The position numbers were made by a program, and so were the translations under genes. From Saccharothrix sp. (GTDB lineage: Bacteria; Actinomycetota; Actinomycetes; Mycobacteriales; Pseudonocardiaceae), in NCBI RefSeq assembly GCF_031180885.1, contig NZ_JAPSLK010000030.1, forward strand, positions 1-64,000: a stretch of 64,000 nt of DNA, read 5' to 3'. The notes under the pieces are model-generated. The model worked only from the letters and a program-made list of their open reading frames with translations, was not told the origin of the DNA and made no database searches. Shown here piece after piece: positions 1 through 9,526 of this stretch (within the stretch, counting starts at the first letter, position 1; each line of letters starts with the position of its first letter).

Positions 1-1
1 G

Positions 2-75
<74 letters not shown>

Positions 76-289
76 GGAGGGGCTTGGCCCTTCCGACGGG
101 AGAAACATTAGCACAGCGTCCTACGCGGTTCCCAATCGCCTGGTCAGGGGCGGTGTGCGGGTCCGCAACCAAGGGGAACTTCGCGGGCGTAACGATCCGG
201 CATCTCGGGCAACGGCGTCAACCCTCCAGGCGTCACCTTGTTGTGGGGACACCCGTTGGGGTGTCGTGAGGGGAAGAGAGGCAACGGGG

Positions 290-1480
290 ATGTCGGTGCG
301 CCGGGGGACGCTGAGAGCGTTGGCGGTGGGGTTGGTCGCCTTGGTCGCGGCCGGGTGTACGGCCAGTGGCGCTAGTGAGAGCGCTTCCACCGGGACGAGC
401 ACGAGCACGTCCTCCACGCCGCCGCCCAAGCCCGTGACGTTGAGCACGGGGCCCGCCGACCAGGCCGTCGACGTGGCGCCCGGACTTCCGGTCGTCGCCA
501 CCGCGACCGACGGCAAGATCACCCAGGCCACGCTGACCAACCCCGAGGGCAAGGTCGTCGCGGGTCAGCTGTCGCCGGACGGTCTCCAGTGGACGAACTC
601 CGAGCCGCTGGGCTACGGCAAGACCTACACGCTCTCCGTCACCGGCCAGGGCGCGGACGGCCAGACCGCCACCAAGACGTCCACCTTCACCACCGTGCGG
701 CCGCGCACGTTGACCTTCCTGTCGATCTACCCGCTCGACGGCTGGACCGTCGGCGTGGGCCAGCCGCTCTCGTTCTCCTTCGACGAGCCGATCGCGGACA
801 AGGCCGCGGCCGAGGCGATGATCTCCATAACCACCGAGCCCAAGGTCGAGGGCGCGTTCTACTGGTTCGACGAGAAGACCGTCCACTGGCGCCCGCAGAA
901 CTACTGGGCGTCCGGCACCAAGATCACGGTCAACGCCAAGGTCTACGGCAAGCACCTCGGCAACGGCATCTACGGCGAAGAGGACCGCTCCGCGACCATC
1001 ACCATCGGTGACGCCGTGATCCACGAGGCCGACGGCGGCACCCACCAGGTCGTCACCAAGATCAACGGCCAGGTCGCCCGCACCATGCCCACCTCGATGG
1101 GCAACGCGGAGAACGCCACCCCCACGGGCACCTACGTGACCATGGAGAAGCACGCCGACATCGTCATGGACTCCCGCACCTACGGCCTCTCCCTGGAAGC
1201 CGGCGGCTACGTCACGCCGGTGAAGTGGGCGACCCGCATGTCCCACAGCGGCATCTTCTTCCACAGCGCCCCGTGGTCGATCGGCGACCAGGGTCACCGC
1301 AACGTCAGCCACGGCTGCCTGAACCTGTCCCCGGACAACGCCCGCTGGGTCTACGACATCTCCAAGCCCGGTGACATCGTGATCGTCACCAACTCGGGCG
1401 GGCCGGCGCTGGAGCCCACCGACGGCTTCGGCGACTGGCAGATCCCCTGGGAAGAGTGGGTCAAGGGCGGCAAGCGCTAA
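290..1480 (+). CDS. Lipoprotein L,D-transpeptidase (YkuD) with Ig-like domains
   Basis: This enzyme forms 3-3 cross-links in peptidoglycan outside the membrane; the classical D,D-transpeptidases make the 4-3 type. The 396-residue product begins with a lipoprotein signal whose lipobox VAAGC puts the acylated Cys at residue 23. A Thr/Ser-rich linker, two Ig-like domains (about 45-245) and a YkuD domain (about 250-370) follow. The catalytic motif SHGCLN has its nucleophile at about Cys343, and the partner His lies in HSGIFFHS. The layout matches mycobacterial LdtA/LdtB proteins. I chose ATG at 290 because a purine-rich AGAGAGG lies upstream and because it starts exactly at the signal peptide; the frame is open further upstream. 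The gene stands alone, divergent from tRNA-Lys. The family call is firm; peptidoglycan cross-linking is inferred from the family. Confidence 0.93.
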   Translation: MSVRRGTLRALAVGLVALVAAGCTASGASESASTGTSTSTSSTPPPKPVTLSTGPADQAVDVAPGLPVVATATDGKITQATLTNPEGKVVAGQLSPDGLQWTNSEPLGYGKTYTLSVTGQGADGQTATKTSTFTTVRPRTLTFLSIYPLDGWTVGVGQPLSFSFDEPIADKAAAEAMISITTEPKVEGAFYWFDEKTVHWRPQNYWASGTKITVNAKVYGKHLGNGIYGEEDRSATITIGDAVIHEADGGTHQVVTKINGQVARTMPTSMGNAENATPTGTYVTMEKHADIVMDSRTYGLSLEAGGYVTPVKWATRMSHSGIFFHSAPWSIGDQGHRNVSHGCLNLSPDNARWVYDISKPGDIVIVTNSGGPALEPTDGFGDWQIPWEEWVKGGKR

Positions 1481-1530
1481 CCGGCAGCCGGCAGCCGCCA
1501 ACCGGCAGCGGCCAACCGGAAACCGCTAGC

Positions 1531-3159
1531 TCACAGGTCCTTCACGCGACCCGCCGCCACCTCCAGGCGGCGGGTCGTGCGCACCGCGTCCAGCATCCGC
1601 CGGTCGTGCGTGACCAGCAGCAACGTGCCCGGGTAGGAGTCCAGGGCCTGCTCCAGCTGCTCGATCGCGGGCAGGTCGAGGTGGTTCGTCGGCTCGTCCA
1701 GGACCAGCAGGTTCACGCCCCGGCCCTGGAGCAGGGCCAGCGCCGCGCGGGTGCGCTCGCCGGGGGACAGCGACGCCGCCGGCCGCAGCACGTGCGCCGC
1801 CCTGAGGCCGAACTTGGCCAGCAGCGTGCGGACGTCCGCCGGGGTCATGTCGGGCACGGCCGCGCCGAACGCGTCCACCAGCGCCTCGTCGCCCAGGAAC
1901 AGCCCGCGCGCCTGGTCGATCTCGCCCACCACCACGCCCGGACCCAGCGCGGACGAGCCCGCGTCGAGCGGAACCCGGCCCAGCAGGGCCGCCAGCAGCG
2001 TCGACTTGCCCGCCCCGTTGGCGCCCGTGATGGCCACCCGGTCCGCCCAGTCGATCTGGAGGTCCACCGGTCCGAGCGTGAACGAGCCGCGGGTCAGCGT
2101 GGCGCCCCGCAGGACCGCGACAACGGCACCCGCACGCGGCGCCGCGGCGATCTCCATCCGCAGCTCCCACTCCTTGCGCGGCTCCTCGACGACCTCCAGC
2201 CGTTCGATGAGCCGTTCGGTCTGGCGGGCCTTGGACGCCTGCTTCTCGGTCGCCTCGGTGCGGAACTTGCGGCCGATCTTGTCGTTGTCGCCCGCCTTGC
2301 GCCGCGCGTTCTTGACGCCCTTCTCCATCCACGCCCGCTGCGCCCGGGCGCGCTCCTCCAGCGCCTGGCGGGTCGAGGCGTATTCCTCGTAGTCCTCGCG
2401 GGCGTGCCGGCGGGCGATCTCGCGTTCCTCCAGGTACGACTCGTAGCCGCCGCCGTAGGCGCGGACCTGCTGCTGCGCCAGGTCCAGCTCGACCACCCGG
2501 GTCACCGTGCGGGCCAGGAACTCGCGGTCGTGGGAGACCAGCACGGTGCCCGCGCGCAGGCCCGTGACGAACGCCTCCAGCCGGGCCAGGCCGTCCAGGT
2601 CCAGGTCGTTGGTGGGCTCGTCGAGCAGGAACACGTCGTAGCGGCTGAGCAGCAGCGACGCCATGCCCGCGCGGGCCGCCTGGCCGCCGGACAGCGACGT
2701 CATGGGCTGGTCGAGGCTCATCGTGAACCCGAGGTCCGCGGCCACCTCCTCGGCCCGTTCGGCCAGGTCCGCGCCACCGAGCGCGAGCCACCGCTCCAGC
2801 GCCTCGGAGTACCCGTCGTCGACGCCCGCGGCCAGCGCCTCGGTCGCCCGGTCCAGCTCGGCCTGGGCGGCGGTGACGCCGGTGCGGCGGGCCAGGAAGT
2901 CGCGGACCGTCTCGCCCGGCCGGCGCTCGGGCTCCTGCGGCAGGTGGCCGACGGTCGCGGTGGTGGGGGAGAGGCGGATCACACCCTCGTCGGCCGGCAG
3001 CAGGCCGGCGAGCGTGCGCAGGAGGGTGGACTTGCCCGCGCCGTTCGCCCCGACGAGACCGACGACGTCACCGGGCGCGACGACCAGGTCCAGGCCGGAG
3101 AACAGCACGCGGTCCCCGTGGCCCGCGGCGAGGCCTTTCGCGACGAGTGTGGCGCTCAC
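1531..3159 (-). CDS. ABC-F family ATP-binding protein
   Basis: The 542-residue protein has two ABC ATPase domains and no membrane segments, as in ABC-F translation factors. These bind the ribosomal E site and act in translation control or antibiotic protection. The first domain has Walker A GANGAGKST (residues 37-45) and signature LSGGQ. The second has Walker A GANGAGKST and signature LSPGE. Each has a Walker B ending in DEPTN. A charged, Arg/Lys-rich linker (about 230-300) separates the domains and fits the P-site tRNA interaction motif. I took GTG at 3159 as the start because GAGGAG lies about 10 bases upstream; the frame runs open further, but into the tRNA-His gene. Nothing here says whether the role is resistance or housekeeping. 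Confidence 0.92.
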   Translation of the reverse strand: MSATLVAKGLAAGHGDRVLFSGLDLVVAPGDVVGLVGANGAGKSTLLRTLAGLLPADEGVIRLSPTTATVGHLPQEPERRPGETVRDFLARRTGVTAAQAELDRATEALAAGVDDGYSEALERWLALGGADLAERAEEVAADLGFTMSLDQPMTSLSGGQAARAGMASLLLSRYDVFLLDEPTNDLDLDGLARLEAFVTGLRAGTVLVSHDREFLARTVTRVVELDLAQQQVRAYGGGYESYLEEREIARRHAREDYEEYASTRQALEERARAQRAWMEKGVKNARRKAGDNDKIGRKFRTEATEKQASKARQTERLIERLEVVEEPRKEWELRMEIAAAPRAGAVVAVLRGATLTRGSFTLGPVDLQIDWADRVAITGANGAGKSTLLAALLGRVPLDAGSSALGPGVVVGEIDQARGLFLGDEALVDAFGAAVPDMTPADVRTLLAKFGLRAAHVLRPAASLSPGERTRAALALLQGRGVNLLVLDEPTNHLDLPAIEQLEQALDSYPGTLLLVTHDRRMLDAVRTTRRLEVAAGRVKDL

Positions 3160-3182
3160 TGCGACTGAACTCCTCGAATGAG

Positions 3183-3218
3183 AAAAACGCCCCCGGGCCG
3201 GGTGGCCAGGGGGCGTTT
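3183..3218 (-). terminator. Intrinsic terminator after tRNA-His
   Basis: A perfect 10-bp stem (AAACGCCCCC with GGGGGCGTTT) surrounds a G/C loop. On the minus strand it is followed by a run of T residues. It lies directly downstream of tRNA-His and separates it from the ABC-F gene. Confidence 0.8.
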
Positions 3219-3225
3219 CGCTTGG

Positions 3226-3299
3226 GGTGAGTGACGGGACTTGAACCCGCGACACCTGGGATCACAACCCAGTGCTCTGCCAGCTGAGCTACACCCACC
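3226..3299 (-). tRNA. tRNA-His (anticodon GTG)
   Basis: The minus strand gives a complete cloverleaf: acceptor GTGGGTG/CACTCAC, anticodon stem CTGGG/CCCAG around TTGTGAT, and T-arm GGGTTCAAGTCCC. The anticodon is GTG. The extra G at -1 (position 3299) opposite a C discriminator (3226) is the tRNA-His identity signature. Confidence 0.96.
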
Positions 3300-3361
3300 A
3301 AGACCGGTCGACCCGGCGGCATGAAGCATACAGTGCCCTACCGCCGGGACTGAAATCGACC

Positions 3362-4021
3362 CTATTTCCCGGGCTCGACCGCGTGGTCGGCGGCCCGGTC
3401 CGCGGCGGCCTGCTCGACGTCCCGGTCGGCGGCCAGCAGCTCGGCCGCCACCGCCTGGGCCTGCTCGGTCGACGGACCGGGCTGCGGCACGAACGCGGTC
3501 CGCCGGTAGTAGGCCAGCTCGCGGATGGACTCGCGGATGTCCGCCAGCGCCCGGTGCGCGAGGCCCTTCTCCGGCTGCGCGTAGTAGATGCGCGGGTACC
3601 AGCGCCGGGCCAGCTCCTTGATCGACGACACGTCGACCATCCGGTAGTGCAGGTGGGCGTCCAGCTCGGGCATGTCGCGGGCGATGAAGCCGCGGTCGGT
3701 GGCGATCGAGTTGCCCGCCAGCGGGGCGGTGCGCGGGTCCGGGACCCACTCCTTGATGTAGGCCAGCACCTGCGCCTCGGCGTCGGCCAGCGTCACGGTG
3801 GAGCGGCGGACCTCCTCGGTGAGGCCGGACTTGGCGTGCATCGCCATCACGACTTCCGGCATCGAGTCCAGCGCGGTGTCGTCGGCGTGGATCACCACGT
3901 CGACCCCCTCGCCGAGCACGTTCAGCTCCGCGTCGGTCACCAGCGCCGCGATCTCGATGAGGGCGTCCTTGCCCAGGTCGAGCCCGGTCATCTCGCAGTC
4001 GATCCACACCAAGCGATCCAT
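3362..4021 (-). CDS. orn: Oligoribonuclease
   Basis: This DEDDh-family 3'-5' exoribonuclease removes the 2-5 nt RNAs left by RNA decay and linear dinucleotides from cyclic di-GMP turnover. The 219-residue protein opens with exonuclease motif I ([11 protein letters not shown], metal ligands Asp and Glu). It has motif II around NSIATDRGF and motif III with HRALADI (catalytic His, final Asp). An actinobacterial-style acidic, Ala-rich tail follows. I chose ATG at 4021 because family members begin a few residues before [12 protein letters not shown] at 4057 is in frame but has no better ribosome site. The gene is divergent from the HerA-like gene and upstream of tRNA-His. Confidence 0.94.
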   Translation of the reverse strand: MDRLVWIDCEMTGLDLGKDALIEIAALVTDAELNVLGEGVDVVIHADDTALDSMPEVVMAMHAKSGLTEEVRRSTVTLADAEAQVLAYIKEWVPDPRTAPLAGNSIATDRGFIARDMPELDAHLHYRMVDVSSIKELARRWYPRIYYAQPEKGLAHRALADIRESIRELAYYRRTAFVPQPGPSTEQAQAVAAELLAADRDVEQAAADRAADHAVEPGK

Positions 4022-4107
4022 CACCCGCGCGAGCCTAGTCGTCGGATCGTCGGACACCGCGGTCGCTTCGAGTGGCGAGACCTACCAATCTCATTACGCT
4101 CGCTGCA

Positions 4108-5619
4108 ATGACGGCTCAGACCGACATCGCCGAGGGCTATGCGTCACAGGGCGCGGCCGTCGAACTAGGGGCCGTGCTGGTCGACGGAACGGTCGACCCC
4201 GCCGCCCGCGTCCGCATCCCGCTGGCCACCCTGAACCGGCACGGCCTGGTGGCGGGCGCCACCGGCACCGGCAAGACCAAGACGTTGCAGCTCGTCGCGG
4301 AGCAGTTGTCGGCGGCAGGCGTGCCGGTGGTCATGGCGGACGTCAAGGGCGACCTGTCCGGGCTGTCGCGGGAGGGTGCGGCCAACGACCGGATCACCAC
4401 CCGGGCCGCGGAGACCGGCGACGACTGGCAGCCCGCCGCGTTCCCGGTGCAGTTCCTGTCGCTGGGCACGGGCGGGTCGGGCGTGCCGGTGCGGGCGACG
4501 ATCACCAGCTTCGGGCCGATCCTGCTGTCGAAGGTGCTGGGGCTCAACGACACGCAGGAGTCCACGCTCGGCCTGATCTTCCACTGGGCCGACCAGCGCG
4601 GGCTGCCGCTGCTGGACACCAAGGACCTGCGGTCGGTGATCACGCACCTGACGTCCGAGGAGGGCAAGGCGGACCTCAAGGGGCTGGGCGGGGTGTCGTC
4701 GGCGACGGCGGGCGTGATCCTGCGGTCGCTGGTGAACCTGGAGGCGCAGGGCGGTGACACGTTCTTCGGTGAACCGGAGTTGGACCCGCGCGACCTGATG
4801 CGGGTGTCGTCCGACGGGCGCGGTGTGGTGTCGCTGCTGGAGTTGGCGGAGTTGCAGTCGAAGCCCGCGCTGTTCTCGACGTTCCTGATGTGGTTGCCGG
4901 CGGAGCTGTTCCAGGAGCTGCCCGAGGAGGGGGACCTGGAAAAGCCGAAGCTGGTGTTCTTCTTCGACGAGGCGCACTTGCTGTTCGCGGACGCGTCGAA
5001 GGCTTTCCTGGAGCAGATCACGCAGACGGTGAAGCTGATCCGGTCCAAGGGTGTGGGGGTGTTCTTCTGCACGCAGCTGCCGACCGATGTGCCGAACTCC
5101 GTGCTGTCGCAGTTGGGTGCGCGGGTGCAGCACGCTCTGCGGGCTTTCACGCCGGAGGACCAGGCGGCGCTGGCGAAGACGGTGAAGACGTACCCGACGT
5201 CGCCGCACTACGACCTGGAGAAGGCGTTGACGTCGCTGGGGATCGGCGAGGCGGTGGTGACCGTGCTGAGCGAGAAGGGCGCGCCGACGCCTGTTGCGTG
5301 GACCCGGCTTCGTGCACCGCGGTCCTTGATGGACACAATCGGGGCGGACGCGATCAAGCAGGCGGCGGGGTCGTCGGAGCTGAACGGGAAGTACGCGGAG
5401 ACGGTGGACCGTGAGTCGGCCTACGAGAAGCTGGCGGCGAAGGTAGCGCCGCCGACTCCCGAGGCGCCGCACCAGGAGCCGGAACGCGCCGAGGAGCCCA
5501 GTGTGGTGGAGAAGGTGCTGGGCAACTCGGCGGTGAAGTCGTTCCTGCGGTCAGCCGCAAGCGCCCTGGGTCGAGAAATCACCCGAGGCATCTTCGGCAC
5601 CGCCCGCAAGCGCCGCTGA
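4108..5619 (+). CDS. HerA-like DUF853 ATPase
   Basis: The 503-residue RecA-fold ATPase belongs to the helicase HerA-like (DUF853) family. Walker A is GATGTGKT (residues 50-57) and Walker B is FFFDEAHLLF. An arginine-finger-like region follows the CTQLPTDVP segment. Relatives are homohexameric motors related to HerA/FtsK, but the role of this bacterial subfamily is not established. There is no obvious nuclease partner next to it, unlike archaeal HerA-NurA or bacterial HerA defence pairs; the neighbours are housekeeping genes. I chose ATG at 4108, as the conserved sequence starts there. A GTG at 4072 is also in frame. The C-terminus (about 430-503) is basic and variable. Confidence 0.88.
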   Translation: MTAQTDIAEGYASQGAAVELGAVLVDGTVDPAARVRIPLATLNRHGLVAGATGTGKTKTLQLVAEQLSAAGVPVVMADVKGDLSGLSREGAANDRITTRAAETGDDWQPAAFPVQFLSLGTGGSGVPVRATITSFGPILLSKVLGLNDTQESTLGLIFHWADQRGLPLLDTKDLRSVITHLTSEEGKADLKGLGGVSSATAGVILRSLVNLEAQGGDTFFGEPELDPRDLMRVSSDGRGVVSLLELAELQSKPALFSTFLMWLPAELFQELPEEGDLEKPKLVFFFDEAHLLFADASKAFLEQITQTVKLIRSKGVGVFFCTQLPTDVPNSVLSQLGARVQHALRAFTPEDQAALAKTVKTYPTSPHYDLEKALTSLGIGEAVVTVLSEKGAPTPVAWTRLRAPRSLMDTIGADAIKQAAGSSELNGKYAETVDRESAYEKLAAKVAPPTPEAPHQEPERAEEPSVVEKVLGNSAVKSFLRSAASALGREITRGIFGTARKRR

Positions 5620-5622
5620 TCC

Positions 5623-6900
5623 TCAGACCGGCTGCGGCACGAGTGGTTCCGGGGTCTTGCGGCGGACCTTCATGGACAGGAAGGCCGCGCCGATGCTCAG
5701 CGCGCCCGCCGCGTACCAAGCCGGGTGGTAGTTGCCGAAGTGGTCGCGGGTGAGGCCTGCCGCGGTGGCGGCGATGGCGGCGCCCAGTTGGTGTGACGCG
5801 AAGATCCAGCCGAAGACGACCGGGGCCGAAGCGCCGAAGACCTCGCGGCACAACGCCACGGTCGGGGGCACGGTCGCGACCCAGTCCAGGCCGTAGAAGA
5901 TGATGAACACCAGCATGCTCGGCTGCACCGACTCGTGGAACAGTTGCGGCAGCACCAGAAGAGACGCGCCGCGAAGCGTGTAGTAGGCCGCCAGCAACAC
6001 ACGGGAGTCGACGCGGTCGGTGAGCCAGCCGGACAGGATCGTGCCGACGATGTCGAAGATGCCGACCAGGGCCAGCAGGCCGGCCGCCGTCGTGGTGGGC
6101 ATGCCGTGGTCGTGGGCGGCGGGGATGAAGTGGGTGCCGACCAGGCCGTTGGTGGTGGCGCCGCAGATCGCGAAACCGCCTGCCAGGAACCAGAACGGGC
6201 CGGTGCGGGCGGCCGACGTCAGAGCGCCGATCGCCCGGCGGGCCGCGCCGGAAGTCCGCTCCGGACGAGGCACGACCTCGGTGCCGCCGTAGAGGGGCAC
6301 GCCCAGGTCGGCCGGGTACTCCCGCAGCAGGAACCACACCAGCGGCACCACGGCCAGCGCCGCCGCCGACACCATCAGCGACGCCGAGCGCCAGCCCGAC
6401 GACTCCGACAGGTGCGCCACCGCGGGCAGGAACACCAGCTGCCCGGTCGCGCCACCCGCCGTGAGCACACCGGTCACCAGGCCCCGGTGCTTGATGAACC
6501 ACCGGCCGGTGATGGTCGCGACGAACGCGAGCGCCATCGAGCCCGTCCCCAGGCCCACCATCACGCCCCAGAACAGCACCAACTGCCACGCGGAGGTCAT
6601 GAACACGGTCAGCCCGCTGCCGATCGCCACCATGACCAGCGCGAACGACACCACCCGCCGCACCCCGAACCGCTCCATCAGGGCGGCGGCGAAGGGCGCG
6701 GTCACGCCGAACAGCACGAGGTTCACCGACACGGCCAGGCCGATCAGGCCGGTGGACCAGCCGAACTCCTGCTGGAGCGGTTCGATCAACGCGCCCGGGG
6801 TCGCGCGGAACGCGGCAGCCCCCACGAGTGCCACGAACGACACCCCGGCAACCACCCAAGCCCAGTTTTGCTTCCTCCCAGTCACGCGGACAGCTTCCAT
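5623..6900 (-). CDS. MFS transporter, oxalate/formate-antiporter type
   Basis: The 425-residue protein is strongly hydrophobic with about 12 transmembrane segments. An RFG-V-R loop follows segments 1-2, and the layout is that of the major facilitator OFA/monocarboxylate branch. That branch moves small organic acids by exchange or proton symport; the substrate is not readable here. I chose ATG at 6900 because it precedes the first basic N-terminus (VTGRKQNW) and first helix. The frame is open upstream but would cross the divergent regulator gene. Only 55 bp separate it from the GlxA-type regulator, so control by that regulator is plausible. Confidence 0.85.
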   Translation of the reverse strand: MEAVRVTGRKQNWAWVVAGVSFVALVGAAAFRATPGALIEPLQQEFGWSTGLIGLAVSVNLVLFGVTAPFAAALMERFGVRRVVSFALVMVAIGSGLTVFMTSAWQLVLFWGVMVGLGTGSMALAFVATITGRWFIKHRGLVTGVLTAGGATGQLVFLPAVAHLSESSGWRSASLMVSAAALAVVPLVWFLLREYPADLGVPLYGGTEVVPRPERTSGAARRAIGALTSAARTGPFWFLAGGFAICGATTNGLVGTHFIPAAHDHGMPTTTAAGLLALVGIFDIVGTILSGWLTDRVDSRVLLAAYYTLRGASLLVLPQLFHESVQPSMLVFIIFYGLDWVATVPPTVALCREVFGASAPVVFGWIFASHQLGAAIAATAAGLTRDHFGNYHPAWYAAGALSIGAAFLSMKVRRKTPEPLVPQPV

Positions 6901-6955
6901 GATCGACGGGGCCGGTGGAAGTGGCCGGACAGCCATTGTGTGAAAGAATCCGGCC

Positions 6956-7921
6956 ATGGACCGCCACGAGGTCGCTGTTCTCGCGCTGGACGAGGTCGTG
7001 GGCTTCGACCTTGGTACACCGCCGCAGGTCTTCAACGCAGCCCGAGATGACGAAGAGCGGCGCTTCTACCGGGTTCGGGTCTGCACCCCGGGCGGTCGGC
7101 CGGTGCACAGCTCGTCCGGGTTCACCGTCACCCCGGACCACGGGCTGGAGTTGCTGACCGAAGTGGACACGGTGGTCGTGTCGGGGGTCCACTCCGGGTC
7201 CGAGGTCCTGGACGGGGTCGTCGCGCCCGAGGTGTGCGAGGCGTTGCAGGCGGCTGCGGCGCGCGGAGCCCGGGTGATGTCGACGTGCACCGGGGCGTTC
7301 GTGCTGGCGGCGGCGGGTCTGCTGGACGGCCGCCGGGCCACCACGCACTGGATGCACGCCGACCGGTTCCGCGCGCTGTACCCGCGGGTCGACCTCGACC
7401 CGGAGGTGCTGTTCGTGGACGACGGGGACGTGCTGACCTCTGCCGGCGTCGGGTCGGCGATCGACCTGTGCCTGCACGTCGTGCGCAACGACCACGGCAG
7501 CGAGATCGCCAACCTGGCCGCGCGCCGGTGCGTGGTGCCCCCGTGGCGGCCGGGCGGTCAGTCCCAGTTCATCGTGCGGCCGGTGCCGGACGTCGCCGAC
7601 ACGTCCACCGCGCCGGCCCGCGCCTGGGCGTTGGAGCACCTGGCCGAGCCGTTGGAGCTGCGGGTGCTGGCGGAGCGGGCGCGGATGAGCGTGCGGACGT
7701 TCACGCGGCGGTTCCGGGAGGAGACCGGGGTGTCGCCGGGCAAGTGGATCACCGAGCGGCGGGTGGAGCTGGCGCGGCACCTGCTGGAGACCACGGACCT
7801 GGGGGTCGACCAGGTCGCGCGGCACTCGGGGTTCGGCACGGGCGCGGCCCTGCGCCAGCAGATGAGCGCGCTGCTGGGCGTGTCACCCAGCGCCTACCGC
7901 ACCACCTTCCGCTCCGCCTGA
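6956..7921 (+). CDS. GlxA family transcriptional regulator (DJ-1/PfpI plus AraC)
   Basis: The 321-residue protein has an N-terminal DJ-1/PfpI class-I amidotransferase-like domain (about 1-185) containing the nucleophile-elbow motif STCTGAF. Two AraC-type helix-turn-helix motifs follow (about 215-315), including RTFTRRFREETG and the PSAYR end motif. Proteins of this layout regulate amine, amino-acid or aldehyde metabolism, and the DJ-1 domain usually serves as a sensor rather than an enzyme. It is divergently placed 55 bp from the MFS carrier, its likely target. Its last 39 bp overlap the convergent PH-domain gene. A GGCC-rich leader without a clear Shine-Dalgarno leaves the ATG choice dependent on domain alignment. 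Confidence 0.9.
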   Translation: MDRHEVAVLALDEVVGFDLGTPPQVFNAARDDEERRFYRVRVCTPGGRPVHSSSGFTVTPDHGLELLTEVDTVVVSGVHSGSEVLDGVVAPEVCEALQAAAARGARVMSTCTGAFVLAAAGLLDGRRATTHWMHADRFRALYPRVDLDPEVLFVDDGDVLTSAGVGSAIDLCLHVVRNDHGSEIANLAARRCVVPPWRPGGQSQFIVRPVPDVADTSTAPARAWALEHLAEPLELRVLAERARMSVRTFTRRFREETGVSPGKWITERRVELARHLLETTDLGVDQVARHSGFGTGAALRQQMSALLGVSPSAYRTTFRSA

Positions 7922-9526
7922 CCGCACTTCTGACCGCACTTCCGAAGGCGCTTCGAGGAACGGGCGCAGGAGGCCCGGCACCGCTTCGTCCGCCACCGCC
8001 AGGCCGTCCGCCTCCGCCACGTCGACGACGTGGTACGCGCCGTCGCCGGCGGCGGTGGTCGCGGAGATGGTGACCAGGCCCGAGCGCCGCTGGAAGAAGG
8101 AGCGGGAGATGCGCCAGCCGATGATGCCGGTGCGCTGCAAGGCGACGGTTTCCCGGATCACCGAGCCCTGGCGGGCCAGGAGGTAGCGGTCGGTCAGGGC
8201 GTGGCCGAGGGAGCGGTAGCGGTCCCACGCGAGGAGTGCGGAGACGGGGAGCAGGGCGATCGGGAGCCACGTCCACGACGGGGCCAGGTACGCCACGACC
8301 GCGGTCAGGACCAGGACCGGGGTGATGGCCCGGATCACGCGGCGGCGCAGGGCGGCGATGGGGTGGCGGCGCAGGGTGGCCTGGGTGGGCGAGGTCGGTT
8401 GGTGCAGGACCAGGGCCGAGACGCGGTGGGCTTCGGTGATCGGGGCCGGTGGGAGGAGGAGGTTGCTCTCGCCCTTGCGGCCCAGGCCCGTGGTGACGGT
8501 CTTGGCGTGCGCGCCGCGCCCGGCCCGCAGGAGCAGGGGTTCCTCGATCTCGACGCCGCGGAGTCGTTGTTCGGCAACGGAAACGGACCTGGTGGTGAGC
8601 AGACCCCGTTGCACGCGAACGGTGTCGTCGGGCTCGCGGGTCAGCCGGTAGCCCCAGAACTGGACGACGTAGACGAGCACCGAACCCAGGCCCGCGATCA
8701 GCAGGACCGCGCCGGTGAACACGGACACCGTCAGCCAGATCGGCTGTTCGACCACCCAGTGCGCGAGGTCGGTCATCGGGCCGAGGACCTCGACGTCGAG
8801 TTCGCGCGCGTAGTTCACGACCAGGCCGAACAGCGCGCCGACCGCGACCAGGCCGGACAGGGTGAGCGGGGCGTAGCGCAGCCAGCGGGTGTCCCAGGTG
8901 GACAGGACGGTGCCTTCGGCGGCCTTCGGCTCGGGGGCTGCGGTGGTGGTGGTGCGGGTGAGGAGGAGTACGCGGAGGCGTTCGGCTTCGGCGGAGGACA
9001 CGGCGTCGAGGGTCAGGCCGTCCTCGCCGGGCTGGTCGCGCTGGCCGGTGCCGACGCGGATCGCGGACAGGCCGAACAGGCGGTGGCCGAGCTTGGCGGT
9101 CAGGTCGACGGTGCGGATGCGGTCGCGGGGCACGGCCAGGCGCTTGCGCACGAACAGACCGGTGTGCAGCTCGACCTGGTCGGCGGTGATGCGGTAGCGG
9201 GTGGTCACCCAGCGCAGCAGGCCGAACACCACGATGGCGACGATCACGCCGACGCTGGCCAGGATGCGCCACGTCTCGCCGCGGCCGAGCAGGAGGAGGC
9301 CGAGGAAGACGGGGACCAGGTTGACGATCTCGTTCAGGGGGCGGACGACGAGCATCCGGACGTCCAGCCGGTGCCAGTCGACGACGGGTTCGGCGTACTC
9401 GGGCGCGACGGGCAGGTCGGTGAGCGGGGCGCTGGTGAGCGGGTCGGCGGGCGGTGCGGCCGGGTGGTCGGCGGGCGGTGCGGCCGGGTCGTCGGCGGGC
9501 GGCGGGGTGGGGTGGTCGGCGGTCAT
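7883..9526 (-). CDS. Large membrane protein with three bacterial PH (bPH2) domains
   Basis: The 547-residue protein resembles Bacillus YdbT. A Pro/Ala-rich cytoplasmic N-terminus (about 1-45) with repeated PPAD blocks is followed by paired helices. Three bPH2 (DUF304) domains then alternate with helix pairs. Each is marked by a tract like RYRITADQVELHTGLF, YRLTREPDDTVRVQRGLL or LTDRYLLARQGSVIRE. In Bacillus the YdbS/YdbT pair belongs to the cell-envelope stress regulon; membrane protection here is inference. Its ATG overlaps the stop of the upstream small PH protein (ATGA), so the two are translationally coupled. Its end runs 39 bp into the convergent regulator gene. Confidence 0.86.
   Translation of the reverse strand: MTADHPTPPPADDPAAPPADHPAAPPADPLTSAPLTDLPVAPEYAEPVVDWHRLDVRMLVVRPLNEIVNLVPVFLGLLLLGRGETWRILASVGVIVAIVVFGLLRWVTTRYRITADQVELHTGLFVRKRLAVPRDRIRTVDLTAKLGHRLFGLSAIRVGTGQRDQPGEDGLTLDAVSSAEAERLRVLLLTRTTTTAAPEPKAAEGTVLSTWDTRWLRYAPLTLSGLVAVGALFGLVVNYARELDVEVLGPMTDLAHWVVEQPIWLTVSVFTGAVLLIAGLGSVLVYVVQFWGYRLTREPDDTVRVQRGLLTTRSVSVAEQRLRGVEIEEPLLLRAGRGAHAKTVTTGLGRKGESNLLLPPAPITEAHRVSALVLHQPTSPTQATLRRHPIAALRRRVIRAITPVLVLTAVVAYLAPSWTWLPIALLPVSALLAWDRYRSLGHALTDRYLLARQGSVIRETVALQRTGIIGWRISRSFFQRRSGLVTISATTAAGDGAYHVVDVAEADGLAVADEAVPGLLRPFLEAPSEVRSEVRSGGAEGGAVGAG

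Noticed and set aside
1531-3159. ABC-F protein as an antibiotic resistance gene of a biosynthetic cluster
   Set aside because: No biosynthetic genes are nearby, and flanking tRNA and orn genes suggest a core locus.
4108-5619. HerA-like ATPase as part of a defence system
   Set aside because: There is no nuclease (NurA, Sir2 or DUF4297) neighbour; the context is housekeeping.
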